DNA of 45,657 bases, from contig JAKAJU010000096.1 in assembly GCA_021813655.1 (NCBI GenBank), positions 1-45,657 of the forward strand. The letters run 5' to 3'. Below the pieces are notes generated by a model. The model ran no database searches. It was not told the origin of the DNA and saw nothing but the letters and a program-made list of their open reading frames with translations. How positions within the stretch are numbered: the first letter of the stretch is position 1; each line of letters opens with the position of its first letter. The position numbers and the translations under genes are program-made. The DNA is from Chloroflexota bacterium. GTDB taxonomy: Bacteria > Chloroflexota > Limnocylindria > Limnocylindrales > CSP1-4. Positions 16,143-23,026 of the stretch are shown one piece after another.

Positions 16143-17609
16143 GTGCGCGTCGCGATGATCGCCTCCGAGTGCGAGCCCTGGGCCAAGACGGGCGGCCTCG
16201 GGGACGTCGTCGACGCGCTCTCCCGCGCACTCGGGCGCGCCGGTGCTGCCGGCACGGTGGCCATCGACGGACCGCTGGACGTCTTCCTGCCGCGGTATCG
16301 GACCGTCGAGGTCCCCGCGGGCCATGCCGCCGCGACGGTGCGCGTGCCGGATCCGACCTCGGCCGACGGGGCCCGCGACGTGGACGTCATCGGGTTGGAC
16401 GGCGATGGCTACCGGTTGCGCCTGGTCGACCTGCCTGCCGCGTTCGACCGCGACGGCTACTACGGCACGACCTCGGGCGACCACGCCGACAACGCCTGGC
16501 GCTTCGGGATGCTCTGCCGGACCGCACTCGAGACGCTCCGCGTGGAGGCGCGCCCTGTCGACGTCGTTCATGTCCACGACTGGCAGGGTGCGGCGGCCGT
16601 GCTCTATCGCGACGCGTGGTACTGGGGCGACTTCACGCTCGGTCGCACCGCGTTCGTCCTCACGATCCACAACCCGGCGTACCACGGGTGGACGCACAGG
16701 CCGGACGTCTGGACCCTTGGCCTGCCGGGCGGCTACGGCGACGCGTACGGCCTCGACCTCCTGCGGACCGCGATCGAGCATGCGGACATGGTCAACACCG
16801 TCAGCCCGACGTTCGCCCGCGAGGTGACGACGCCGCAGATGGGGATGGGGCTCGACTGGGCGCTCGCCGGACGGGGCGACCGATTCGTCGGGATCCTCAA
16901 CGGGATCGACCAGGTGATGTGGAACCCCGCCACCGATGCGGCGATCGCGGCGCGCTACGCGCCCGCCGCGATGGATGGGAAGTCGGCGTGCCGGGCCGCC
17001 CTGGCCCGGGAGCTTGGGTTCGACCCGGCCTCCGGTGGCCCCATCGCCGGCGCGGTGGGCCGCCTCGATCCCCAGAAGGGCTTCGATATCATCGCGGACG
17101 CCGCCGGCCGGATCGTCGCCTCGGGCGCCCGTCTCGTCGTGCTCGGCTCCGGCGATCCGATGATCGCCGCCCGCCTTCGGGAGGTGGCCGCGACCGCGCC
17201 CGATCGGATGGCCGTCCGGGAGACCTTCGATCGCGACCTCGCACGCCGGATCTATGCCGGTTCGGACCTCTTCCTGATGCCGTCGCGATTCGAGCCGAGC
17301 GGTCAGTCGCAGATGATCGCGATGCGCTACGGGACGCCACCGGTCGTCCGCGCGACGGGTGGGCTGGCGGATTCCGTCGTGGACGCGGACGCGGCGCCGC
17401 ACGCCGGGACCGGATGGACGTTCGTGGACGCCACGGCGACCGCGCTCGTCGGGGCTGTCGATCGCGCCATCGCGGCCTTCACGGACCCGGATCGCTCGCG
17501 GTGGGACGAGGTCGTCGCACGCGGGATGTCCCGCGACTGGTCCTGGGAGGCCGGCCCCGTCGGCGGCTACGTCGAGATGTACACGCGGGCGCTCGCCGCC
17601 CGGCGCTAG
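16143..17609 (+). CDS. glgA: Glycogen synthase (ADP-glucose type)
   Basis: GlgA adds glucose from ADP-glucose to the growing alpha-1,4-glucan. The 488-residue GT5 protein starts VRVAMIASECEPWAKTGGLG, whose KTGGLGDV motif binds the sugar nucleotide. It also has VHVHDWQG, TIHNPAYHG, LNGIDQVMWNP, AVGRLDPQKGFDII and the C-terminal FEPSGQSQMIAMRYG motif, where Ser-Gly-Gln replaces the more usual Cys-Gly-Leu. It diverges from glgP. Its TAG overlaps the methyltransferase stop on the other strand by four bases (CTAG, 17606-17609). No glgC or glgB is in the window. Confidence 0.9.
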   Translation: MRVAMIASECEPWAKTGGLGDVVDALSRALGRAGAAGTVAIDGPLDVFLPRYRTVEVPAGHAAATVRVPDPTSADGARDVDVIGLDGDGYRLRLVDLPAAFDRDGYYGTTSGDHADNAWRFGMLCRTALETLRVEARPVDVVHVHDWQGAAAVLYRDAWYWGDFTLGRTAFVLTIHNPAYHGWTHRPDVWTLGLPGGYGDAYGLDLLRTAIEHADMVNTVSPTFAREVTTPQMGMGLDWALAGRGDRFVGILNGIDQVMWNPATDAAIAARYAPAAMDGKSACRAALARELGFDPASGGPIAGAVGRLDPQKGFDIIADAAGRIVASGARLVVLGSGDPMIAARLREVAATAPDRMAVRETFDRDLARRIYAGSDLFLMPSRFEPSGQSQMIAMRYGTPPVVRATGGLADSVVDADAAPHAGTGWTFVDATATALVGAVDRAIAAFTDPDRSRWDEVVARGMSRDWSWEAGPVGGYVEMYTRALAARR

Positions 17610-18370
17610 AGCCGCGTCGCCGCGAGGATCCCCCGGATCAGGGCGAACGCGCTGCCGTCCGACGCGATGCGGAACGTCTCGCGGGCGCGCTCGGGGGCCT
17701 CGCGGAGGAGCCGGCGCGCCGCCTCCTCGCGCCACGTCGCCGTCCGCGACCGCGCGAACCAGTCGGCCGCATCGAGCTCGACCGGCTCCGTCTCGGCGGC
17801 CACGACGCGGAAGCCCGCGTCGTCGAGCGTCCGCGTCCACTGGTCCATCGTCATGTCGCGGCCGTGGCTCGGGTCGCGAAGGAGCTCGACTGCGTTGATG
17901 AAGCTGTCGAGCGCCGGGTCTCCGGGCGCCACCGTGTCGACGATCACGATGCGCGCGCCGGGCTTCAGCACGCGCGCAGCCTCCGCGATGCCGGCGGGGA
18001 CGTCCGCCCAGTGGTGCGCGGAGACGCGGCTGACGGCGGCGTCGAACGACGCGTCCGGGAAGGAAAGGGCGCGCACGTCGCAGGCGTGGAACCCGATGTT
18101 CGTCACGCCCCGCTCCGCCGCGAGCAGCTCGGCCTGGTCGAGCATCTCGGGCACGAGGTCGATCGCCTCGACGCGCGCCACCTCGCGTGCGAGACGCACC
18201 GCGGAGTGCCCGGCGCCCGTCCCGAGGTCGATCGCGATCTCCTCGCCGGTCGGAGCGAGGAGCTCCACCATCCTGTCGAGGTCCGCCCCCATCGCGTGGA
18301 CCTTCGATGTCCGATAGGCGGCCGCGACCGACGCGTACTGGCCGCGGACCTCCGCGGTGGGATCGCTCAC
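17606..18370 (-). CDS. Class I SAM-dependent methyltransferase
   Basis: The 254-residue protein has the Rossmann SAM-binding motif IDLGTGAGHSAV (residues about 47-58). AIDLVPEML follows as the acidic strand-2 end, and AAVSRVSAHHW as motif IV. The UbiE/Methyltransf_11-like pattern ARVLKPGARIVIVDTV is present. The methyl acceptor cannot be told. It starts at a GTG whose GTGA overlaps the stop of the upstream CBS-BON gene, indicating translational coupling. The N-terminal QYASVAAAYRTSKVHAMG is typical of small-molecule methyltransferases such as UbiE or YcgJ. Confidence 0.8.
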   Translation of the reverse strand: MSDPTAEVRGQYASVAAAYRTSKVHAMGADLDRMVELLAPTGEEIAIDLGTGAGHSAVRLAREVARVEAIDLVPEMLDQAELLAAERGVTNIGFHACDVRALSFPDASFDAAVSRVSAHHWADVPAGIAEAARVLKPGARIVIVDTVAPGDPALDSFINAVELLRDPSHGRDMTMDQWTRTLDDAGFRVVAAETEPVELDAADWFARSRTATWREEAARRLLREAPERARETFRIASDGSAFALIRGILAATRL

Positions 18371-19071
18371 GGACTGGGGCCTCCGGCGTCGAAGTACGTG
18401 TCGTGGTCGGGGTCGATCGTCCGGTGCCGGAGGTCGTCATCCACCCACCTGAGGTGGTCGTCCACCTCCAGGACGCCCCCGACCTTGTTGGCCACGGCCA
18501 CGATCGTCTCGGCGAGGGAGCGGCGCTCGACGGTGCCGGTGAGGCGGACGACGCCGTCACGGACATCCACCTCCAGGACGCCCGGCTCCGGGCTGATCGA
18601 TGTCCTGGCGGCGATCTCGGACGCGACGGCAGCGGCCAGCTCGGGGTCGGACCGCGTGAAGACCCGGACGAGATCGGCGCGAGTGACGATCCCCACGAGC
18701 CTGCCGTCCTCGACGACCGGCAGCCGGTTCACGCTCCGCCCCACCATCGTCGCGGCAGCCTCGCTCACCGGCGCCTGCGGCGAGATCGTGATCGCCGGTG
18801 CGGTCATGGCCTCACCGGCTGTCCGCGCGGAGCTCTTGGTCGAACCGGGCGAGCGACCGAACAGGCGCGCGAGCGCGCTCTCCCACCGCGTTGGGCCGAC
18901 ACCGTGCGCGAGGAAGTCCGCCTCCGACACGACGCCCACGACCCACCCATCGCGCCCGACCACCGGCAGGCCCGACACCTTGTGCGTCGTGAGGATCTCC
19001 GCGACCTCGCGAAGCGGCCGCTCGGGGGTGACCGAGATCACCTTCGTGGTCATCACGTCCCGCACGCGCAT
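18367..19071 (-). CDS. CBS-pair protein with C-terminal BON domain
   Basis: The 234-residue protein has two CBS motifs, residues about 1-60 (MRVRDVMTTKVISVTP; VSGLPVVGRDG; VVSEADFL) and about 87-145 (AGEAMTAPAITISPQ; VNRLPVVEDGRLVGIVTRAD). A BON-like domain follows (about 150-220; VLEVDVRDGVVRLTGTVERR). CBS pairs usually sense adenine nucleotides; BON domains bind membranes or ligands. The combination is known in stress-related proteins, but its target is unclear. ATG 19071 has GAGGCGGGG upstream. It is the first gene of a two-gene unit with the methyltransferase. Confidence 0.82.
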   Translation of the reverse strand: MRVRDVMTTKVISVTPERPLREVAEILTTHKVSGLPVVGRDGWVVGVVSEADFLAHGVGPTRWESALARLFGRSPGSTKSSARTAGEAMTAPAITISPQAPVSEAAATMVGRSVNRLPVVEDGRLVGIVTRADLVRVFTRSDPELAAAVASEIAARTSISPEPGVLEVDVRDGVVRLTGTVERRSLAETIVAVANKVGGVLEVDDHLRWVDDDLRHRTIDPDHDTYFDAGGPSP

Positions 19072-19409
19072 CCGTCCCCGCCTCTCGTCGCCGACGCGAC
19101 GGTGGTGATCCCGGCGCGCCCACGCATCATCCCATCCTCGCGGCCCCCGCGGCAGGACGCTGTCGCGGGGGCCGCGCGTCACGGAGCCCCGATCCGCAGG
19201 TGAGCCGCGGGTGATCGGATGTCGATAGCCTCTCGACCCGGGGAGCCTCGCTCCGCACCGCGCCAGGTAGGGGGGAGCGGGCCAGCGGGCGTCGAGGCAT
19301 GGCCCCGACGTCGCCCGCCGTCCCCGGGTCAGCTGCCCGCGGGACGGCGGGCGAACGACTGGCCGAGGGGACGCGAGCGAACGGAGGTGCGCCGTCCGCC
19401 GCGCTGTCG
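19072..19409 (-). other. Intergenic 338 bases
   Basis: This gap separates the redox operon (ending at 19410) from the CBS-BON gene. It holds the strong inverted repeat at 19139-19176 and the ribosome site of the CBS-BON gene. Open frames cross it on both strands, but none shows a recognisable protein pattern. I see nothing else. Confidence 0.5.
19139..19176 (-). terminator. 13-bp perfect hairpin, likely terminator
   Basis: The arms 19139-19151 and 19164-19176 are perfectly complementary (CGCGGCCCCCGCG against CGCGGGGGCCGCG) around a 12-base loop. There is no T-run, as is common in very high-GC genomes. It lies downstream of the redox operon end and upstream of the CBS-BON gene. Confidence 0.5.
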
Positions 19410-20156
19410 TCAGGCCGCGCGGCGGACGGCGGCGGGACGCGCGGGGGCGGTGAGCGGCCGGCGGTCGTCGCCGAGGCGGGAGGCTCTCCGCTCGCGGCGA
19501 GCGGAGATGCTCAGGACGATCCGGTAGGTCGTGAGGAAGACGACGGCGACCGTCGACGCCGTGTAGATCGCGAACGCCCACGGCTGGGACGTGTCGGTGC
19601 CCGACAGGATCCCGTGGAGCGTCGACCCGGCGAACGCGAGGAACGTCAGGTAGTGGAGCGTCCGCCACGCACGCTGCCCGATGCGGCGCCGGGCGTAGAA
19701 GCTCAGCGTGATGAGGAGCACGACGTAGAGGGCGAGCTGGCCGATCCCCACCGCGATCGGTCGGTACGGGGCGGCGAAGGGAACGAGCAGGTCGACGAAG
19801 GAGAAGTGGATCGTCCGGTCGAGGCCCAGGAGCGCGCCGTGGATGCCCGCGAGGCCGAGGCCGACGGCGGCGAGATCCTGGTGGAGCGCGAAGCTGACGG
19901 GCCGGTGCGCGATCGCGTCGAGGATCTTCGTCGACAGGAGCAGGCCGTAGACCACCGACCCTGCGATCGCGAGGTAGGCGATGAACGCCGTCACGCGGGA
20001 GCTGACCCACGGCAGCTTCTCGGGTGTCGCCACCGCGACCCCGGCGATCCCGGCGACGGCCGTCGGGAAGGTGACGGCGACGACCGCACCGACGGCGACG
20101 CCGAGGGCGAGCGCGAGGAAGATCCGGACGGGTGCGGGAAGGCCGCGGTAGGTCAT
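19410..20156 (-). CDS. Ferric-reductase-like transmembrane cytochrome
   Basis: The 248-residue integral membrane protein has about six helices. It carries two His pairs spaced as in bis-heme ferric reductase-like domains: HQDLAAVGLGLAGIHG and HYLTFLAFAGSTLHG. This domain carries electrons across the membrane between heme groups. No flavin or NAD(P) domain is fused, so electrons must come from or go to another protein. Its ATG at 20156 overlaps the ApbE stop (ATGA, 20153-20156), so the two are coupled. This matches known flavin-based membrane redox modules. The Arg-rich C-terminal tail is probably cytoplasmic. Substrate unknown. Confidence 0.78.
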   Translation of the reverse strand: MTYRGLPAPVRIFLALALGVAVGAVVAVTFPTAVAGIAGVAVATPEKLPWVSSRVTAFIAYLAIAGSVVYGLLLSTKILDAIAHRPVSFALHQDLAAVGLGLAGIHGALLGLDRTIHFSFVDLLVPFAAPYRPIAVGIGQLALYVVLLITLSFYARRRIGQRAWRTLHYLTFLAFAGSTLHGILSGTDTSQPWAFAIYTASTVAVVFLTTYRIVLSISARRERRASRLGDDRRPLTAPARPAAVRRAA

Positions 20157-21205
20157 GCGACGAGCTCCATCGTGCGGGGGATCGCGACGACGCGGCCGTC
20201 GCCGAGGAGGAGGATGGCGCCGGGAAGGCCGGCACGGTCGAGCACGTCGAGCGCATCGGTCGCGCCGAGGACGACGGCCGTCTTCGCGAACGCCTCGGCC
20301 ATCCGGGCGGACCCGGCCACGACGGTGGCCTGGACGACGTCCGTGGACGCGGGGCGGCGCGTGCGGGGATCGATGAGGTGGTGCGTCTCGCCGAACGCGG
20401 TCGGCCATCGATGGACCGACGTCCCGGACGTCGCGACGCCCCACGAGCGGGGCCCGCGATCGGCCGCGAGGGTGAGGATCGCGAGGTGCTCGGTGCCGCT
20501 CACCCTCGGGTCGCCGACGCCGACGTCCACGCTCTCTCCGGGGGCGAGGCGCAGCGCGATGTCGCCGTCGGCGTCGACGATCGCTCCCGGGTGGCGGCCG
20601 AGCAGTCGCAGCGCCCGGTCGGCGATCCAGCCCTTCGCCACGCCGTCGAGATCGAACCGGGTGCCCGGGTCACGGACGACGACGGGTCGCTCGTGGCGGC
20701 CCGTACCGCCGTCGCCCGGATGGACCGCCCATGCGGCCGCAGGCCGGCGGGCCGCCAGCGGATGGCGGCCCTCGACGGTCCGCGTCGCGGGGTCCGTCGC
20801 GGGGAGCCCCTCGGCCACGAGGCGCTCGTCGAGGAGCGTCGCGTCCACGATGCCGTCCGTCAGGGCGGCGGCCTCGGCCGCCCACCCGAGCGCCGCAGCG
20901 AGCGTCGGGCACACCGGGACGTCGGCCCGCGGGTCGCGGTTGAGGCGCAGGAGCGGCGAGTCGTCGCCGTGACGAGTAAGGATCGAGGCCCACGCCCGGA
21001 CGCGACCCGCGGCGACGTCGAGATCGCGCGCGGCTTCACGCTCGCGGCCCGGCTGGGTCGTCGCGCGGAGGACGAGTCGCCCGCCCATCGCGGTCGTGGC
21101 GTGCCGGAGCGACACGAGGCCCTTCGACGGAGCGGGAACGGACTCCACGAGCCCGCCCGTGGGCCGCCCGTGGGCCACGCCCGACCCGCCGGCGCGCCGG
21201 GTCAC
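20153..21205 (-). CDS. apbE: FAD:protein FMN transferase
   Basis: ApbE moves FMN from FAD onto Thr/Ser of exported target proteins, or acts in flavin trafficking. The 350-residue protein shows the family order: an N-terminal MGGRLVLRA segment, SPLLRLNRDP, FDLDGVAKGWIADRALRLL (nucleotide and magnesium site), DADGDIALRL, and the C-terminal TSGTSVHRW, HHLIDPRTRRPA and AEAFAKTAVVLG. No clear lipobox or signal peptide is visible, which is unusual for an ApbE expected outside. The GTG start overlaps the previous stop (GTGA, 21202-21205), and its own stop overlaps the cytochrome start. No classical FMN-binding-domain target gene lies in this operon. Confidence 0.85.
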   Translation of the reverse strand: MTRRAGGSGVAHGRPTGGLVESVPAPSKGLVSLRHATTAMGGRLVLRATTQPGREREAARDLDVAAGRVRAWASILTRHGDDSPLLRLNRDPRADVPVCPTLAAALGWAAEAAALTDGIVDATLLDERLVAEGLPATDPATRTVEGRHPLAARRPAAAWAVHPGDGGTGRHERPVVVRDPGTRFDLDGVAKGWIADRALRLLGRHPGAIVDADGDIALRLAPGESVDVGVGDPRVSGTEHLAILTLAADRGPRSWGVATSGTSVHRWPTAFGETHHLIDPRTRRPASTDVVQATVVAGSARMAEAFAKTAVVLGATDALDVLDRAGLPGAILLLGDGRVVAIPRTMELVA

Positions 21206-21648
21206 GGGACCGCGCGGCCCGACTGCGTCGTGGTGACGACGACGACGCGCTGCTGCTGTGGTGCGGGGACCGGCGTGGCGTAGACGACCTTGCGCGGCGG
21301 AGGGGTCGCGTTCGACGGGATCGTCACGTACTGCGTGATGTGGCGGACGGGGGCCTGGGCCCGGCCCGATGCGACGGCCGTCGTGGTCGTGACAGCCGCA
21401 TTCGCGCTCGATGCGCCTCCGACGATCGCCGCGATGATCGCCGTCGTCGCGGCTGCGCCGACCATCCCCGCCGCGAGACGCGCTGCCGTCGGGTCGGGAC
21501 GCGAGACCGGGCCGCGCGGCGCGACCCCCGCTGCGTGGGTCGGCCGGCCGCCGGGGCGCCGGAGCTCGAGGGGGTCGATCCGCGGTTCCTCCACGACGGC
21601 CCGCAGGCCGCCGGGCCGATCACCCGGACGGGTATCGCGCACGGACAC
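21202..21648 (-). CDS. Single-pass membrane protein in the redox operon
   Basis: I do not recognise this 148-residue protein. An Arg/Pro-rich cytoplasmic N-terminus (about 60 residues) is followed by one Ala/Ile-rich transmembrane helix (GAAATTAIIAAIVGGA). The outward tail contains TTTTAVASGRAQ, RHITQYVTIPSN, and a Pro/Gln/Val-rich end (VPAPQQQRVVVVTTTQSG). The GTG at 21648 stands just after the stop of the preceding gene, and its stop overlaps apbE (GTGA). Position in the operon suggests a partner or substrate of ApbE or the cytochrome. No DxxTGAT flavinylation motif is visible. Confidence 0.5.
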   Translation of the reverse strand: MSVRDTRPGDRPGGLRAVVEEPRIDPLELRRPGGRPTHAAGVAPRGPVSRPDPTAARLAAGMVGAAATTAIIAAIVGGASSANAAVTTTTAVASGRAQAPVRHITQYVTIPSNATPPPRKVVYATPVPAPQQQRVVVVTTTQSGRAVP

Positions 21649-21649
21649 C

Positions 21650-22135
21650 TCAGTCGTCCCCGCCGCTCGCGCCGTGGCCGTCGTGCGCGCCGTGCGACTC
21701 GTGGCCATCGCCGCCCTCGCCGGGCTCACCGCCGCTCTTCACGACACGCACGATGCGCACTGGTGGTTGGGCGGCCGCCTGCGGCGCCGGCACGACGATG
21801 GGCTCGGCGTTCGCGGTGGGCGCGGGTGCCTGGACGTAGACGGTGTCGACGACGACCTGCTCGGTGGGAGCGGGCGACGTCGCCGCGCCCGCAGCCCCAG
21901 CGACCGGCGCGACGGCGGGTGCCGCGAACGCGACCACGCCGAGGGCGATCGCGAGCGTGCCGGCGGCGGCCGTCGTTCCGAGGAGGAGGCCGGCCCGCCG
22001 TGCGCCGGCGGAGGGTCCGGCACCAGGGCGCCGCGCCGGGCCGGCCGGGCGAGAGGAAGCACCCGGTCCAGCCTCGGCGAGCGGGGAAGAGGGAGGGGAG
22101 GATGCCTCCCTCGGATCGAATCGTTCGTCGGTCAC
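21650..22135 (-). CDS. Single-pass membrane protein with His/Asp-rich tail
   Basis: This 161-residue protein resembles its downstream neighbour in layout. It has a Pro/Ser-rich cytoplasmic head, then one helix (LLLGTTAAAGTLAIALGVVAF). An outward tail with two VV/IV-rich strands follows (VVVDTVYVQAPAP; PPVRIVRVVKSG). It ends GHESHGAHDGHGASGGDD, a His/Asp/Glu-rich cluster likely to bind metal ions. GTG 22135 has GAGG about 9 bases upstream. It is the first gene of the redox operon, divergent from the response regulator. Family unknown. The His tail hints at iron, copper or other metal handling, which is inference. Confidence 0.5.
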   Translation of the reverse strand: MTDERFDPREASSPPSSPLAEAGPGASSRPAGPARRPGAGPSAGARRAGLLLGTTAAAGTLAIALGVVAFAAPAVAPVAGAAGAATSPAPTEQVVVDTVYVQAPAPTANAEPIVVPAPQAAAQPPVRIVRVVKSGGEPGEGGDGHESHGAHDGHGASGGDD

Positions 22136-22176
22136 GTCACGTGTCCTCGGCAGGGGTGTCGTCAGGTGGTGGGCCG

Positions 22177-22197
22177 CCCCGGCGACGCCGGCCGGGG
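22177..22197 (-). other. 7-bp hairpin in the redox operon leader
   Basis: CCCCGGC (22177-22183) pairs with GCCGGGG (22191-22197) around a 7-base loop, 42 bases upstream of the first redox gene. It may be a leader structure; with this base composition it could also be chance. Confidence 0.25.
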
Positions 22198-22284
22198 AGG
22201 GGGGTCTCGCTCCGACGCCGACCCGGGGCGGTCCAGCGAGGTGCAGTCTCCGGAGCGGGGATGAGGGCAGCCTATGACCCGGAT

Positions 22285-22344
22285 GTGTGTTTCCACACGA
22301 ACGACCCCGAACGGTTGACGCGGTGGGCGCGGGCCACCCACGAT
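22285..22344 (+). promoter_or_regulatory. Promoter of the two-component genes with upstream inverted repeat
   Basis: TTGACG at 22315-22320 is a good -35 box. With an 18-base spacer, CACGAT at 22339-22344 is a weak -10, 7 bases before ATG 22352. Upstream, GTGTG (22285-22289) and CACAC (22294-22298) form a short inverted repeat in an A/T-richer pocket between the divergent operons, a possible regulator site. Confidence 0.4.
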
Positions 22345-22351
22345 GGCCGCG

Positions 22352-23026
22352 ATGCACCTCCTTCTCGTCGAGGACGAGCCGCGGATGGCCGAGCTGGTCC
22401 GCCGTGTCCTCGTCGCCGAGCACCACACCGTCGACATCGCCCCGGACGCCGTCTCCGCCCTCGCGTTCGCGGGCGGCGCACCGTACGACGTCCTCGTCCT
22501 CGACCGCGGGCTTCCGGACATCGATGGCCTCGAGCTTCTCGGGTTGCTGCGCTCGCGTGGCGTCACCTCCCCGGCGCTCATGCTCACCGCGCTCGGGTCG
22601 GTCGAGCACCGGGTGCAGGGGCTCGACGCCGGTGCCGACGACTACCTCGCCAAGCCGTTCGCCTTCTCGGAGCTCCTCGCCCGGATCCGCGCGCTCGCCC
22701 GTCGGGCGGCGCCGGCCGGCGAGTCGCGCCTCGCCGTCGGCGACCTCGAGCTCGACGAGGAGCGGCACGTGGCGCGCGTGGGGCCCGCGGCGGCCGACCT
22801 CTCCGCCCGCGAGTTCGCGCTGCTCGCGTACCTCATGCGCAACGAGGGGCGCGTCGTCACCCGGCAGCAGATCCTCGACGCGGTCTGGGGCGCCGAGCCC
22901 GACGTCTACTCGAACGTCGTCGACCTGTACGTCTCGTACCTCCGCCGGAAGCTCGGCGAGCTCGGTCGCGCGGACCTGATCCGCACGGTCCGGGGCGTCG
23001 GCTACGCTCTTCGAGAGGTGCCGTGA
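22352..23026 (+). CDS. OmpR-family response regulator
   Basis: This is a two-component DNA-binding regulator. The 224-residue protein has a receiver domain starting MHLLLVEDEPRM with acidic residues near positions 8-9. The phospho-acceptor is D51 in VLVLDRGLPDIDG, the Thr/Ser position is in LMLTALGS, and the Lys is in DDYLAKPFAF. A winged-helix DNA-binding domain follows (LSAREFALLAYLMRNEGRVV; SNVVDLYVSYLRRKLG; IRTVRGVGYAL). ATG 22352 is preferred over ATG 22343 because the receiver begins there and the promoter spacing fits. The stop overlaps the kinase start (GTGA). Divergent from the redox operon, which it may control. Confidence 0.88.
   Translation: MHLLLVEDEPRMAELVRRVLVAEHHTVDIAPDAVSALAFAGGAPYDVLVLDRGLPDIDGLELLGLLRSRGVTSPALMLTALGSVEHRVQGLDAGADDYLAKPFAFSELLARIRALARRAAPAGESRLAVGDLELDEERHVARVGPAAADLSAREFALLAYLMRNEGRVVTRQQILDAVWGAEPDVYSNVVDLYVSYLRRKLGELGRADLIRTVRGVGYALREVP

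Noticed and set aside
15992-19108. 1038-residue plus-strand open frame over glgA and the methyltransferase
   Set aside because: It shadows glgA in another frame and the reverse genes; its sequence is Arg/Pro/Gly-rich without any domain pattern.
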